Below the pieces are notes generated by a model. That model made no database searches. It was not told the origin of the DNA and was given only the letters and a program-made list of their open reading frames with translations. The position numbers and the translations under genes were made by a program. From the NCBI GenBank assembly GCA_022616515.1, contig JAKEEQ010000035.1, forward strand, positions 1 through 34,798: a DNA stretch of 34,798 bases. The letters are read 5' to 3'. Shown here in pieces: positions 1 to 7,598 of the stretch (within the stretch, counting starts at the first letter, position 1; each line of letters starts with the position of its first letter). This DNA is from Chloroflexota bacterium. Lineage in GTDB: Bacteria > Chloroflexota > Anaerolineae > Aggregatilineales > J027.

Positions 1-261
1 CCGGGCAATGTGTTTGCCGTTGAATGGCGTACAGCAGGTAATTTCAAACCATCCTACCGGCAGGCGCGGCTTGAAGTTATTGGCATTACCGAGGACCCGG
101 ACGAGATTATCGTTGACGACCAGCCGGGCGGCTTGTGGTTTTATGAAAATGGCGTGGTGGAGGTGCTTGTAAATCCCTTCAATAAGGTCAACATTATTGG
201 CAAATCTATTTCAACGGACGAAACGGTTGTCCGCCGTCCGCCCGGCCTGGATTTTGACTGA
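1..261 (+). CDS. C-terminal fragment, probable GH31-type alpha-glucosidase (5' end outside window)
   Basis: An open frame enters from the left edge and stops with TGA at 259-261. About 86 residues are visible. The segment ARLEVIG...P..IIVDDQ, then WFYENG and VEVLVNPF, looks like the all-beta C-terminal domain that follows the barrel in GH31 alpha-glucosidases. The barrel with its catalytic residues lies outside the window, so the family call rests on this beta-sandwich pattern alone. A GTG at 10 could be read as a start, but the frame is open upstream of it, so a truncated longer gene is more likely. The stop is 13 bases before the KaiB-like start, which suggests co-transcription. Other beta-sandwich carbohydrate enzymes remain possible. 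Confidence 0.45.
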   Translation, partial: PGNVFAVEWRTAGNFKPSYRQARLEVIGITEDPDEIIVDDQPGGLWFYENGVVEVLVNPFNKVNIIGKSISTDETVVRRPPGLDFD

Positions 262-274
262 GAATAACTTGCTG

Positions 275-538
275 ATGAAATTAAAACTTTATATCACTGG
301 ACGTGACATCCGATCCGAACAAGCAATTGTCCAGATCCAGCGCATGTGTAGGACGTATCTTGCCGACCAGTACGAGTTGGAAGTTGTTGATGTTGCGGAG
401 AATCCAGAACTGGCGGAAGCGGATGGTATCCTTGCTACCCCGACCCTGATCCGGTTGGAGCCGCTCCCGGCGGTGCGTATCGTGGGAGATTTATCGCATG
501 AGCAGGATGTTCTTAAGCAACTGGAAATACAGTGGTAA
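275..538 (+). CDS. KaiB-like thioredoxin-fold protein
   Basis: This is an 87-residue protein, about the length of a single KaiB domain. LKLYITG at 3-9 matches the first strand of KaiB. VVDVAENPELAEADGILATP at 37-56, followed by TLIRLEP and RIVGDLS at 68-74, is the KaiB signature, including the cis-proline ATPT loop. KaiB binds KaiC in the cyanobacterial clock, and related domains form the sensor of the kinase SasA. Homologues in non-cyanobacteria often sit with kaiC and may act in stress or daily timing. I chose ATG 275 because the KaiB fold begins right after it; 26 extra residues would be possible from 197, but they overlap the preceding gene and look unrelated. No kaiC is visible in this window. 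The next gene is a kinase-like protein. Confidence 0.85.
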   Translation: MKLKLYITGRDIRSEQAIVQIQRMCRTYLADQYELEVVDVAENPELAEADGILATPTLIRLEPLPAVRIVGDLSHEQDVLKQLEIQW

Positions 539-908
539 AGTTTTGCGAAATTTAACAACTGCATAACGATTCGGGACTACGAACAAGTTGCCAGGCATGT
601 CAATTCGTACCTAGCGGACGCCCCGTTGGGCGTCCCTACGAAAACTCCCGTAGGGACACAGCACTGCTGTGTCCGCCGCAGAACACGGAACCAAAACTAG
701 AGTCGATGACAAGTCGTTCGCACACTCTAACGATTCAAATGTAATGCCAATGGTTGGGGTGTAAATTATAATTCACAACTTAAGTTTGCCTCAAAATATA
801 TTACTGACGGTTTTAGAAAAGTGTGGGACCTTATGTATGCCAGGAAAACACAAGCACTCCCTTCTGAAAATCAACCAAATCTCCTGCTAAATGAACCCCG
901 ACAAATGA
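539..908 (+). other. 370-base intergenic region, no gene seen
   Basis: No credible coding frame was found between the KaiB-like gene and the kinase-like gene. The left part holds the hairpin-rich repeat at 614-677. The right part is AT-rich and has a TATAAT at 767-772 without a convincing -35 box, so a promoter for the kinase-like gene is possible but weak. Confidence 0.5.
614..677. repeat. Hairpin-rich REP-like intergenic element
   Basis: Three perfect overlapping inverted repeats are packed into about 60 bases: GGACGCCC/GGGCGTCC (616-623 with 628-635), GTCCCTACG/CGTAGGGAC (632-640 with 649-657) and GGACACAGCA/TGCTGTGTCC (654-663 with 665-674). An outer GCGGAC/GTCCGC pair (614-619 with 671-676) closes the element. 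The strands can swap between alternative hairpins. A shorter relative with the shared core GCTGTGTCCGCC lies at 28450-28469. This looks like a dispersed non-coding repeat; mobility is not shown. Confidence 0.65.
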
Positions 909-1970
909 GTGACTGGGTTTGCGATGATGAGAAGTAGTGACTTCGCAAAGATCATCGAAACCGTCGGGGACTCTATCCTTGTCGTGGACAAAATGGGCGT
1001 TATCCGTTTTGTGAATCCGGCTGCCTGCCGCCTATTCCAGCGCGATGCCGACGAACTTAAAGGGCAAATTTTCGGATTTCCCCTCACATCCGATGGGCGC
1101 AAAGAACTGGATATTATTCAAAAGGGTGGGCACATTGCTTTTGCGGAAATGGTGGTGGTGGACATTGAATGGGAAGGAGAAGACGCCTATCTGGCAACGC
1201 TGAGGGACATCACGCGGCGTAAACAGGACGAAGCGAAGCTCGCTGAAGCTCGCGCCACCATTGAAGCCAACCGTCTCAAGAGTAAATTTCTCACCAGTTT
1301 AAGCAACGAACTCAAAACCCCATTGAACAGGATTTTAGACTATACCAACGTAATTCTTGATGACTTCAATAATGAGTATTTTGTGGATGCACCGGGCGAT
1401 ATTCAGCAGATTCAAGAATCGGCACACCGCCTGATGACCATGATTGACCAGTTGCTCAGTCTGGCAAATATCGAGGGTGGCATGATCGACATTGTGCTGG
1501 ACTCCGTATCGATGGAACATCTGGTTAATGGCTTAATTAGAAACCTGCATTCATTTGCCTCATCCCAGAATGACCGGCTACATGTGACTATCCACAGCGA
1601 GTGCCAATCGATCTATACCGATGGTCAGAAGTTACACACGATACTCTTCCATATGCTGCACAACGCTATCAAATACAGCTCAAACAGCGACATCAAATTT
1701 CGTATCCTGCCAGAACATAATGAGTCTGGACGCTGGATTAAATTCGAGGTTGAGGATCAGGGTACTGGAATCTCACCCGATGATCTGGAGCGCCTCTTTG
1801 ACCCATTTCAGCCAAAGAGCACACAGGAGATGAGCGGGTTGGGCGTCGGCTTAACGCTCAGTCAACACTTCAGTCGCCTTTTGCATGGCTACATTGAGGT
1901 CCACAGCGAAGTTGGCAAAGGTTCGATTTTCGCCTTGCACCTACCCCAGCAAATTGCATGGGTTAACTGA
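909..1970 (+). CDS. PAS-containing histidine-kinase-like protein lacking the phospho-acceptor His
   Basis: This 353-residue protein has a PAS domain (about 10-105), a dimerisation helix pair (about 118-185) and a HATPase domain (about 225-348). The ATP-binding boxes look intact: N box with N252 (HMLHNAIKYS), G1 box DQGTGI from D283, and G2 box GLGVGL at 310-315. The H box, however, reads SLSNELKTPLN where the family has S-H-E-L-(R/K)-T-P-L, so N133 (codon AAC at 1305-1307) replaces the phosphorylated histidine. It has no transmembrane segment and is probably cytosolic. The frame opens at GTG 909 directly after an in-frame stop; ATG 924 or 927 are alternative starts and none has a clear ribosome site. 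It may be a pseudokinase, an ATP-binding scaffold, or a partner of the neighbouring KaiB-like protein. No response regulator is adjacent. Confidence 0.88.
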   Translation: MTGFAMMRSSDFAKIIETVGDSILVVDKMGVIRFVNPAACRLFQRDADELKGQIFGFPLTSDGRKELDIIQKGGHIAFAEMVVVDIEWEGEDAYLATLRDITRRKQDEAKLAEARATIEANRLKSKFLTSLSNELKTPLNRILDYTNVILDDFNNEYFVDAPGDIQQIQESAHRLMTMIDQLLSLANIEGGMIDIVLDSVSMEHLVNGLIRNLHSFASSQNDRLHVTIHSECQSIYTDGQKLHTILFHMLHNAIKYSSNSDIKFRILPEHNESGRWIKFEVEDQGTGISPDDLERLFDPFQPKSTQEMSGLGVGLTLSQHFSRLLHGYIEVHSEVGKGSIFALHLPQQIAWVN

Positions 1971-1981
1971 ACAGGTATAAT
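1954..1981 (+). promoter_or_regulatory. Candidate sigma-70 promoter for glgA
   Basis: TTGCAT (1954-1959) and TATAAT (1976-1981) are separated by 16 bases. They overlap the last codons of the kinase-like gene and lie about 40 bases before the glgA start. Confidence 0.5.
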
Positions 1982-2018
1982 CGGAACCGCTGTTGGCCTT
2001 GCATCTCAGGGGTTTATC

Positions 2019-3482
2019 ATGAAGGTCCTTTTTGTCGGAGCCGAAGCGGCTCCATTTATAAAGAGTGGCGGTCTGGGCGATGTGCTCGGAAGTTTACCAC
2101 TTGCCCTGAAGCGCATCGGGGCTGATGTACGGGTACTACTACCACACTATGGTATGATAGACGATTACGCATACCAGATTACACACGGTTTCAGTTACCA
2201 GTTTACCCGTGCCTCTGGTACGGCGGACATCCTCATCAACCACACCGAACGGGATGGTGTTTCATATTATTTCATGCGCACCTGGCCTTTCTTTGATGAA
2301 CCCTATTTTTATACAGATACCGATTGGGACGGACAGCGTTTTGTGTTTTTCTCGCAGGCGGCAATGAGTTTTGCCTGGGAGTTGGGGCAGGGTGCACATG
2401 GCGAACCCTGGTTTCCTGACATAATCCATGTCAATGACTGGCACACCGGGTTGATTCCGTTTCTACTACAACTTTCTGACGGTGCGTGGGCAGACGTTGC
2501 ATCGGTCTTGACGATTCATAACATGGCCTATCAAGGCGAAATGAACGGCGCTCACATGGATACAGCAGGAATTCCACCGCGTATTCACCACGTATTGAAT
2601 GCTCTTGGGAAAGAAGGCAACATGCTGGCAGTTGGATTGGCTTATGCCGATAAGATCAATACCGTCAGCCCGCAACACGCCATTGAACTGCACTATCCAC
2701 GTTTCGGCGAGGGCCTTGAAGGACTCATCTGGGCGCGGGATGTCGATTTTTCCGGCATTTTAAACGGCATTGATATGGACCTCAATGACCCGGCAACAGA
2801 CCCGCACATCGAGTACAACTATGATGTCAAAAATTTTCGAGAAGTGCGGTTCCATAATAAAACTGCCCTACAAGGTCGGCTTGGCTTACCGTTGCGTGAA
2901 GATGCCCCGTTGATCGGAATAGTATCGCGTCTCGTCGAGCAAAAAGGCATTGATTTTGGCGTGGATGCGCTGCGCCGCCTGTGTATAGACACCGATATTC
3001 AAGTCATTATTCTGGGGTCTGGCAATAAAACGCTGGAGCATCATGTCTGGAAGTTAGGGCATGATTTTCATAATAAGGTCCGCGCCGTGACCTATTACGA
3101 TCCCATTCTTGCCCAGCAGATTTATGCTGCCAGTGATATGTTCTTAATCCCCAGCCGTTACGAACCCTGTGGCATCACACAGATGATGGCGATGCGCTAT
3201 GGCTCTCTGCCTGTGGTACGTGAAACTGGTGGGCTGATTGATACCGTTGAGAATTATGACAACGGCCCGGCAGATGTCGGTACTGGATTCCGGTTTTTGT
3301 GGGAAGAAGCGGACGCTGTTGTGGGAACCATTCGCTGGGCACTCGATGTATATCACAACCGGCGCAAAGCATGGGAAAGAATGCAGGAGCGTGGTATGCG
3401 GAAAGATTGGGCGTGGGAGAACAGCGCCCACCAGTATGTTGACCTCTACGAAGCGGCCTTGAAAAAACGTCGAGGGAAATAA
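2019..3482 (+). CDS. glgA: Glycogen synthase (GT5 family)
   Basis: This 487-residue protein is the usual GlgA length. It transfers glucose from ADP-glucose (possibly UDP-glucose) to the non-reducing end of alpha-1,4-glucan in the cytosol. The N-terminal KSGGLGDV, with K15, is the ADP-glucose-binding motif of bacterial synthases. HVNDWHTGL follows in the first Rossmann domain. SRYEPCGITQ, with E382, is the conserved C-terminal donor-site motif, and a GGLIDTV segment lies behind it. AGGGG at 2008-2012 is six bases before ATG 2019. Three genes follow closely (3-base gap, 4-base overlap, 5-base gap), so they probably share a transcript. An isoform from a branched GT5 lineage cannot be excluded, but the function is secure. 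Confidence 0.95.
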   Translation: MKVLFVGAEAAPFIKSGGLGDVLGSLPLALKRIGADVRVLLPHYGMIDDYAYQITHGFSYQFTRASGTADILINHTERDGVSYYFMRTWPFFDEPYFYTDTDWDGQRFVFFSQAAMSFAWELGQGAHGEPWFPDIIHVNDWHTGLIPFLLQLSDGAWADVASVLTIHNMAYQGEMNGAHMDTAGIPPRIHHVLNALGKEGNMLAVGLAYADKINTVSPQHAIELHYPRFGEGLEGLIWARDVDFSGILNGIDMDLNDPATDPHIEYNYDVKNFREVRFHNKTALQGRLGLPLREDAPLIGIVSRLVEQKGIDFGVDALRRLCIDTDIQVIILGSGNKTLEHHVWKLGHDFHNKVRAVTYYDPILAQQIYAASDMFLIPSRYEPCGITQMMAMRYGSLPVVRETGGLIDTVENYDNGPADVGTGFRFLWEEADAVVGTIRWALDVYHNRRKAWERMQERGMRKDWAWENSAHQYVDLYEAALKKRRGK

Positions 3483-3485
3483 TCA

Positions 3486-3908
3486 ATGCGGTTGTTTTGC
3501 CTTACTTTCGTGCTGTGCTGGTTCCTCATAAGCGTGGTGCTGCTGGCTTCGCGCTCATCTACGCCCAATCACCAGTGGAGTCTTACCATGCGCAATGGCT
3601 ATTGGTGGCGAGAATATAAGGGGGCAGATGACCGTATCGAGACGCTGGGGCGGCTGGAACGAATAGGCCCTTACCGATTTGGTGTTGTTTCTATCCAGAC
3701 AACTTCTGGTGATTACCACGTACGTTACGATGGTCGGACTGGCGACATCAACGGTCTGTTTTCCGCCACCGGTGAAGAGATAACGAGGCACTATACGATT
3801 GGGCCGAACCTGCCGTTTCGCCTGCCTCTGCATGTCATTGGTACGATACTGGGTCTGGTTAGCGTATTATTGTCGTTCAAATCGTCCGTCAGAAGAAGCA
3901 TCACATGA
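3486..3908 (+). CDS. Small membrane protein of unknown function
   Basis: This 140-residue protein starts three bases after the glgA stop. A hydrophobic segment at about 3-22 (FCLTFVLCWFLISVVLLA) and another at about 113-130 (HVIGTILGLVSVLLSF) frame a polar middle of about 90 residues rich in Trp, Tyr and Arg. It is likely anchored by both ends with the middle on one side of the membrane. No family was recognised. Its stop overlaps the next start (ATGA), so it should be translationally coupled to its neighbour. Confidence 0.7.
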   Translation: MRLFCLTFVLCWFLISVVLLASRSSTPNHQWSLTMRNGYWWREYKGADDRIETLGRLERIGPYRFGVVSIQTTSGDYHVRYDGRTGDINGLFSATGEEITRHYTIGPNLPFRLPLHVIGTILGLVSVLLSFKSSVRRSIT

Positions 3909-4300
3909 TGAAAATCACAGTCAATGAAGATTGCGGCAATGCACCGAAAAAACTATTCCTCAAAGATTTCAATATCGCCTTTGCCGAAAGGGATATTGAT
4001 TTCGTCGCTGACAGCGTAACGGATGACATTTCATGGGACATTGTCGGCGATAAGACAGTGCAAGGAAAGCATGATTTTTTAGAAACACTCGAACAAACCA
4101 GGCGTGAGCAAATCTCCGAGCAAATCATCAGCAAAATCATTACGCACGGTAAAGAAGGCGCGGTAAGCGGGATGAGAACGCTACAAAATGGAAAGCATTA
4201 TGCTTTTTGTGACATATACGAGTTCAGTGGCGCGAGAGGTACTCAAATAAAGACAATCACTTCATACGTCATCAAAGTACGAGAATCGGGTAAGTCCTAG
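3905..4300 (+). CDS. NTF2-like / SnoaL-like protein
   Basis: This 131-residue protein overlaps the preceding stop by four bases. The opening segment FNIAFAERDIDFVADSVTDDISWDIVGDKTVQGKHDF is the helix-then-strand pattern of SnoaL/NTF2-like cone folds, and the later strands (SGMRTLQNGKHYAFCDIYEF, ITSYVI) fit as well. Members bind small ligands or act as isomerases or accessory subunits, and the substrate here cannot be told. Its place between a membrane protein and a secreted hydrolase in the glgA run gives no clear role. Confidence 0.7.
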   Translation: MMKITVNEDCGNAPKKLFLKDFNIAFAERDIDFVADSVTDDISWDIVGDKTVQGKHDFLETLEQTRREQISEQIISKIITHGKEGAVSGMRTLQNGKHYAFCDIYEFSGARGTQIKTITSYVIKVRESGKS

Positions 4301-4305
4301 GACGC

Positions 4306-5454
4306 ATGGTGCGTATCGGTATTGTCCTCACTTTCCTCTTACTGCTGGTGGTTCCGTATCCAATCCGGGCCACACATCCGATTGAATTTAACAAAATGGG
4401 CGTACATTTACTGCTGGATGATGGGCGGCATCAATGGGACCGCTCGTTATGGGATAGTCATCTGAGTTACGCCCACGAACTGGTAGGCGATTGGGGTTAT
4501 GTAACGCAGCTTATTCGCCTCGATGATCTGGATGTCGAAAAATGGCAGTATTTCCTTGATCTTTGCGAGAAACACACCCTTATCCCTATTATCCGGCTGG
4601 CAACCACATTTGACCGGGAACATAACTGGTGGAGGACCCCGCCTCAGGATTCGGATGGCGCTTATCAAAGCGTAGCTGCTCAATATGCCGATTTCATTGC
4701 CGCGCTGGATTGGGACATCTTCCAACCGCTGCTGGTCATTGGTAATGAACCTAATCGCGGAGATGAGTGGGGAGGACAGCCTAATCCAGCCGAGTACGCA
4801 CGATTTTTGAAGGATATGGCAACTGCTCTTCATGAGGCTCATCCCTTTGCCGAGGTGATGAATGCTGGGCTTGACCATTTTGCCCCCAACACCAACGGTC
4901 AACCGTTTATCAATGGGATGATTTACGTGGACGGCGAAAGTTTCATGGATGCAATGATTGAGGCCGAGCCGGGTGTCTTTGGATACATTGATGCGTGGGC
5001 CAGCCATCCCTATCCGCTGGGGGCATTTATCGCACCACCCTGGGAGCAGACCTTCAAGGTCGATTGGCTCAATGGCAGCACCAACCCGCGTCATGAAACC
5101 CCACCTGAAGGAATCCTCAATCGAGGCATCAATGCCTACGAATGGGAACTGTGGAAACTGAGCACCTATGGTATAGAAGACCTGCCTGTTTACATCACAG
5201 AAACCGGCTGGCGACATTCAATAGAGGGTTATCCGTCGCCGGAGCAGGTCGTGTGGTACACCAACCTGACTATGAGCGGTGGTTTTGGTGAATTTTTGCA
5301 TCTCAATGATGATAACCGGGTTATCGGGGTTACGTTTTTCGCGCTGAACGGGCATCCCGATGAGTGGAGCCATACTAACTGGCTGGACATGAATCCCGAT
5401 GGCACGGTAAATGGTGTGCTGATTCGACCTGACAAATTCAAGCCAGTTGAATAA
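4306..5454 (+). CDS. Secreted glycoside-hydrolase-like TIM-barrel protein
   Basis: This 382-residue protein has a signal peptide (hydrophobic core about 4-18, likely cleavage near ATHP). The body resembles clan GH-A barrels such as GH5/GH39. GNEPN at 146-150 supplies E148 as the likely acid/base, and VYITETGW with E299 supplies the likely nucleophile. Conserved barrel pieces include LIPIIRLAT near 91-100 and ASHPYP near 232-237. The gap between the two Glu residues is about right for GH-A retaining enzymes. The substrate is not evident. It starts five bases after the previous stop and is likely the last gene of the glgA run. Residues 150-300 are a single domain with no binding module attached. 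Confidence 0.75.
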   Translation: MVRIGIVLTFLLLLVVPYPIRATHPIEFNKMGVHLLLDDGRHQWDRSLWDSHLSYAHELVGDWGYVTQLIRLDDLDVEKWQYFLDLCEKHTLIPIIRLATTFDREHNWWRTPPQDSDGAYQSVAAQYADFIAALDWDIFQPLLVIGNEPNRGDEWGGQPNPAEYARFLKDMATALHEAHPFAEVMNAGLDHFAPNTNGQPFINGMIYVDGESFMDAMIEAEPGVFGYIDAWASHPYPLGAFIAPPWEQTFKVDWLNGSTNPRHETPPEGILNRGINAYEWELWKLSTYGIEDLPVYITETGWRHSIEGYPSPEQVVWYTNLTMSGGFGEFLHLNDDNRVIGVTFFALNGHPDEWSHTNWLDMNPDGTVNGVLIRPDKFKPVE

Positions 5455-5540
5455 TTGTCCGCTACCCATTACCCCTTTCCGCAAGCTCCATGTTATAGTC
5501 GAGGGCGGTATTTCTCCCTGTAGTGGAAAAGGACTCTGCA

Positions 5541-6509
5541 ATGGATTATGTAAAACTTGGGCGCACCGGACTGCGGGTAAGCCCGCTGTGTCTGGGCACA
5601 ATGAACTTTGGCCCGCATACGACGGACGAAGACAGTTTCGCTATCATGGATAAATCATTGGAACTTGGCATCAATTTCTTTGATACTGCCAATGTTTATG
5701 GCTGGAAAAAGGGCGAAGGCGTCACCGAAAAAATTGTCGGTCGCTGGTTCGCGCAGGGTGGTGGTCGCCGGGAAAAGGTCGTGCTTGCCACAAAAGTTTA
5801 TGGCGGGATGGGCGACTGGCCCAACGAAAGCCGCCTCTCGGCCCTGCACATCAAACACGCCGTTGAGGGAAGTTTGCGCCGGATGCAGACAGATTACATC
5901 GATCTTTACCAGATGCACCACGTAGACCGCGATACGCCTTGGGAAGAAATCTGGCAGGCAATGGAACGATTGGTGCAAGAGGGCAAAATCCTGTACGTCG
6001 GCAGCAGCAACTTTGCAGGCTGGCACATCGCCACCGCCAATCAAGTTGCCAGCCAGCGCCATTTCCTGGGATTGGTTTGCGAACAGAGTCTCTACAATCT
6101 GGCGGTGCGCGATGTTGAGATGGAAGTCCTGCCTGCTTGTGAGTATTATGGGCTGGGTGTCATTCCGTGGAGTCCTTTACACGGTGGTATGCTGGGGGGT
6201 GTTCTCAGGAAGATTGAAGAAGGACGACGAGCCTCCGAAGGCACACAGGAGCGCCTCGAAAAATATCGCCCGCAGGTCGAGCAGTATGAAGCGTTCTGTG
6301 ACGAGATGGGTGAAACCCCGGCAGATGTAGCGCTGGCGTGGTTGTTGACACGTCCAGCGGTAACCGCACCGATCATTGGCCCACGCACAATGGACCAACT
6401 TACTGGCAGTATGCGTGCCCTTGAAATCGAGTTCAGCGATGATGCACTCGCCAGACTTGATGAAATCTGGCCCGGTCCGGGTCCTGCCCCGGAAAGTTAT
6501 GCGTGGTAG
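5541..6509 (+). CDS. Aldo/keto reductase
   Basis: This 322-residue NAD(P)H-dependent oxidoreductase has the usual family length. The start YVKLGRTGLRVSPLCLGTMNFG is typical of the AKR Tas/YajO-type group. The catalytic tetrad is visible: D48 and Y53 in FDTANVYG, K85 in ATKVYG, and H126 in YQMHHVD. The cofactor-binding tail PIIGPRTMDQL lies near the C-terminus. ATG 5541 has an AAAAGGA about eight bases upstream; a GTG 18 bases earlier in frame is less likely. It is monocistronic, with a strong terminator behind it. The physiological substrate is unknown, as for most members. Confidence 0.93.
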   Translation: MDYVKLGRTGLRVSPLCLGTMNFGPHTTDEDSFAIMDKSLELGINFFDTANVYGWKKGEGVTEKIVGRWFAQGGGRREKVVLATKVYGGMGDWPNESRLSALHIKHAVEGSLRRMQTDYIDLYQMHHVDRDTPWEEIWQAMERLVQEGKILYVGSSNFAGWHIATANQVASQRHFLGLVCEQSLYNLAVRDVEMEVLPACEYYGLGVIPWSPLHGGMLGGVLRKIEEGRRASEGTQERLEKYRPQVEQYEAFCDEMGETPADVALAWLLTRPAVTAPIIGPRTMDQLTGSMRALEIEFSDDALARLDEIWPGPGPAPESYAW

Positions 6510-6533
6510 ATTTCCGAATTAGTTAGACTGAAG

Positions 6534-6562
6534 GCCCACAACCAACTGGCGTGGGCTTTTTT
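6534..6562 (+). terminator. Rho-independent terminator of the aldo/keto reductase gene
   Basis: GCCCAC (6534-6539) pairs with GTGGGC (6551-6556) across an 11-base loop, and six T residues follow at once. Confidence 0.8.
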
Positions 6563-6585
6563 GATTGATGGCTTGTTGCTAGAGA

Positions 6586-7470
6586 TTAGTCATCTTCGTC
6601 ATCCTCTTCTCGATCATCGTCATCATTGCCCGAGCCGCGTCCGCTGTTGTCGCCGTCATCCTCTTCTTCATCATTATCGTCGTCGCGGTCATCGTCATTA
6701 TCCTCGGCTTCTTCCGTACCAACCGGGCCGTCGTCGTCGGGTTCTTCTGTGCCAATTGGACCGTCGCGCTCGTCGTCATCATCCTCATCATCGAGTTCGA
6801 TTTCCTCGGCAATGAAAGTGTTTTCGTCCAAATCAATCTCGACCTCGTACTTTTCACCGACGACAAGTTCATCTTCGATTTCCGTCATGTCATTGAGTTG
6901 GATAGTCACACCTGACAGCACAATGAACGCTGTGTCAATCTCATCGAGGGTTCCTGTAAACTCTAGTTCTTCATCCTCATCCTCGTCATCCTCGTCATCG
7001 TCGCGGTCTTCGTCGTCATCATCGGGTTCCTCCGTGACAACCGGGCCATCTGACGGTTCCTCCGTGACTTCAGGACTGTCAGCCGGTTCGTCGGTTACAA
7101 CCGGACCATCGACTGGTTCTTCTGTCGCAAGCGGACCATCCCGGTCATTCTCGTCCTCATCTTTATCGTCGTCCAGTTCGATCCCAACGGCAGTGAATTC
7201 TTCATCGACATAGTTAACATAGGCGTCAACTTTAGCATCGACCTCCAGATCGTCTGATAATTCGGTGTTTTCGGCTATCAGGATTGTGACCCCACTGATC
7301 ACAATGTTGTCCTCATTGATTTCCTGCAAGACGCCAGATATTTCCAGATCGTATTCATCTGCCTTTTCCTGCGCCTTAGCGGGCACAAGTGCTCCCAGAC
7401 CAATACTGACCATCAATACAGCGAACGTAAATACGTATAACTTGTGCATCATTACCTTTACCTTGCTCAT
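6586..7470 (-). CDS. Secreted, extremely acidic protein with two DUF5666-like repeats
   Basis: This 294-residue protein has a signal peptide (hydrophobic core about 10-28, cleavage near AKAQ). Two similar beta-rich units lie at about 40-100 (LEISGVLQEI...VISGVTI) and 168-227 (LEFTGTLDEI...VLSGVTI) and resemble DUF5666. Between and after them are Asp/Glu tracts and TEEP-DGPVV repeats. The last 70 residues are almost wholly D, E, N, G and R. The protein should be strongly negative and possibly binds cations outside the cell. ATG 7470 has only a weak ribosome site; ATG 7452 or 7449 downstream has AAAGG close by and is a fair alternative. It is divergent from the hydrolase gene. The function is unknown. 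Confidence 0.8.
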   Translation of the reverse strand: MSKVKVMMHKLYVFTFAVLMVSIGLGALVPAKAQEKADEYDLEISGVLQEINEDNIVISGVTILIAENTELSDDLEVDAKVDAYVNYVDEEFTAVGIELDDDKDEDENDRDGPLATEEPVDGPVVTDEPADSPEVTEEPSDGPVVTEEPDDDDEDRDDDEDDEDEDEELEFTGTLDEIDTAFIVLSGVTIQLNDMTEIEDELVVGEKYEVEIDLDENTFIAEEIELDDEDDDDERDGPIGTEEPDDDGPVGTEEAEDNDDDRDDDNDEEEDDGDNSGRGSGNDDDDREEDDEDD

Positions 7471-7528
7471 TTTCTCGTCTTTAAGTCTTTCCAGTTCACT
7501 AAAAACTTTCGGCAAATTTAACAAAATC

Positions 7529-7556
7529 ATGACAACCAGTCCGACATGGGTACAAT
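7529..7556 (+). promoter_or_regulatory. Candidate promoter for the alpha/beta hydrolase
   Basis: ATGACA (7529-7534) and TACAAT (7551-7556) are 16 bases apart, about 43 bases before the start. AAGGAG follows near 7580. Confidence 0.4.
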
Positions 7557-7598
7557 TATGGGGCAAAGACTTTTTTATCGTAAGGAGCATTTCAAAAA

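Noticed and set aside
4447-5217. Minus-strand frame of 256 codons
   Set aside because: It is antisense to the glycoside-hydrolase-like gene, which has clear catalytic motifs and a signal peptide; the antisense protein has none.
6626-7213. Plus-strand Ser-rich frame of 195 codons
   Set aside because: It is the antisense of the Asp/Glu codon tracts of the acidic protein, which has a signal peptide and repeats.
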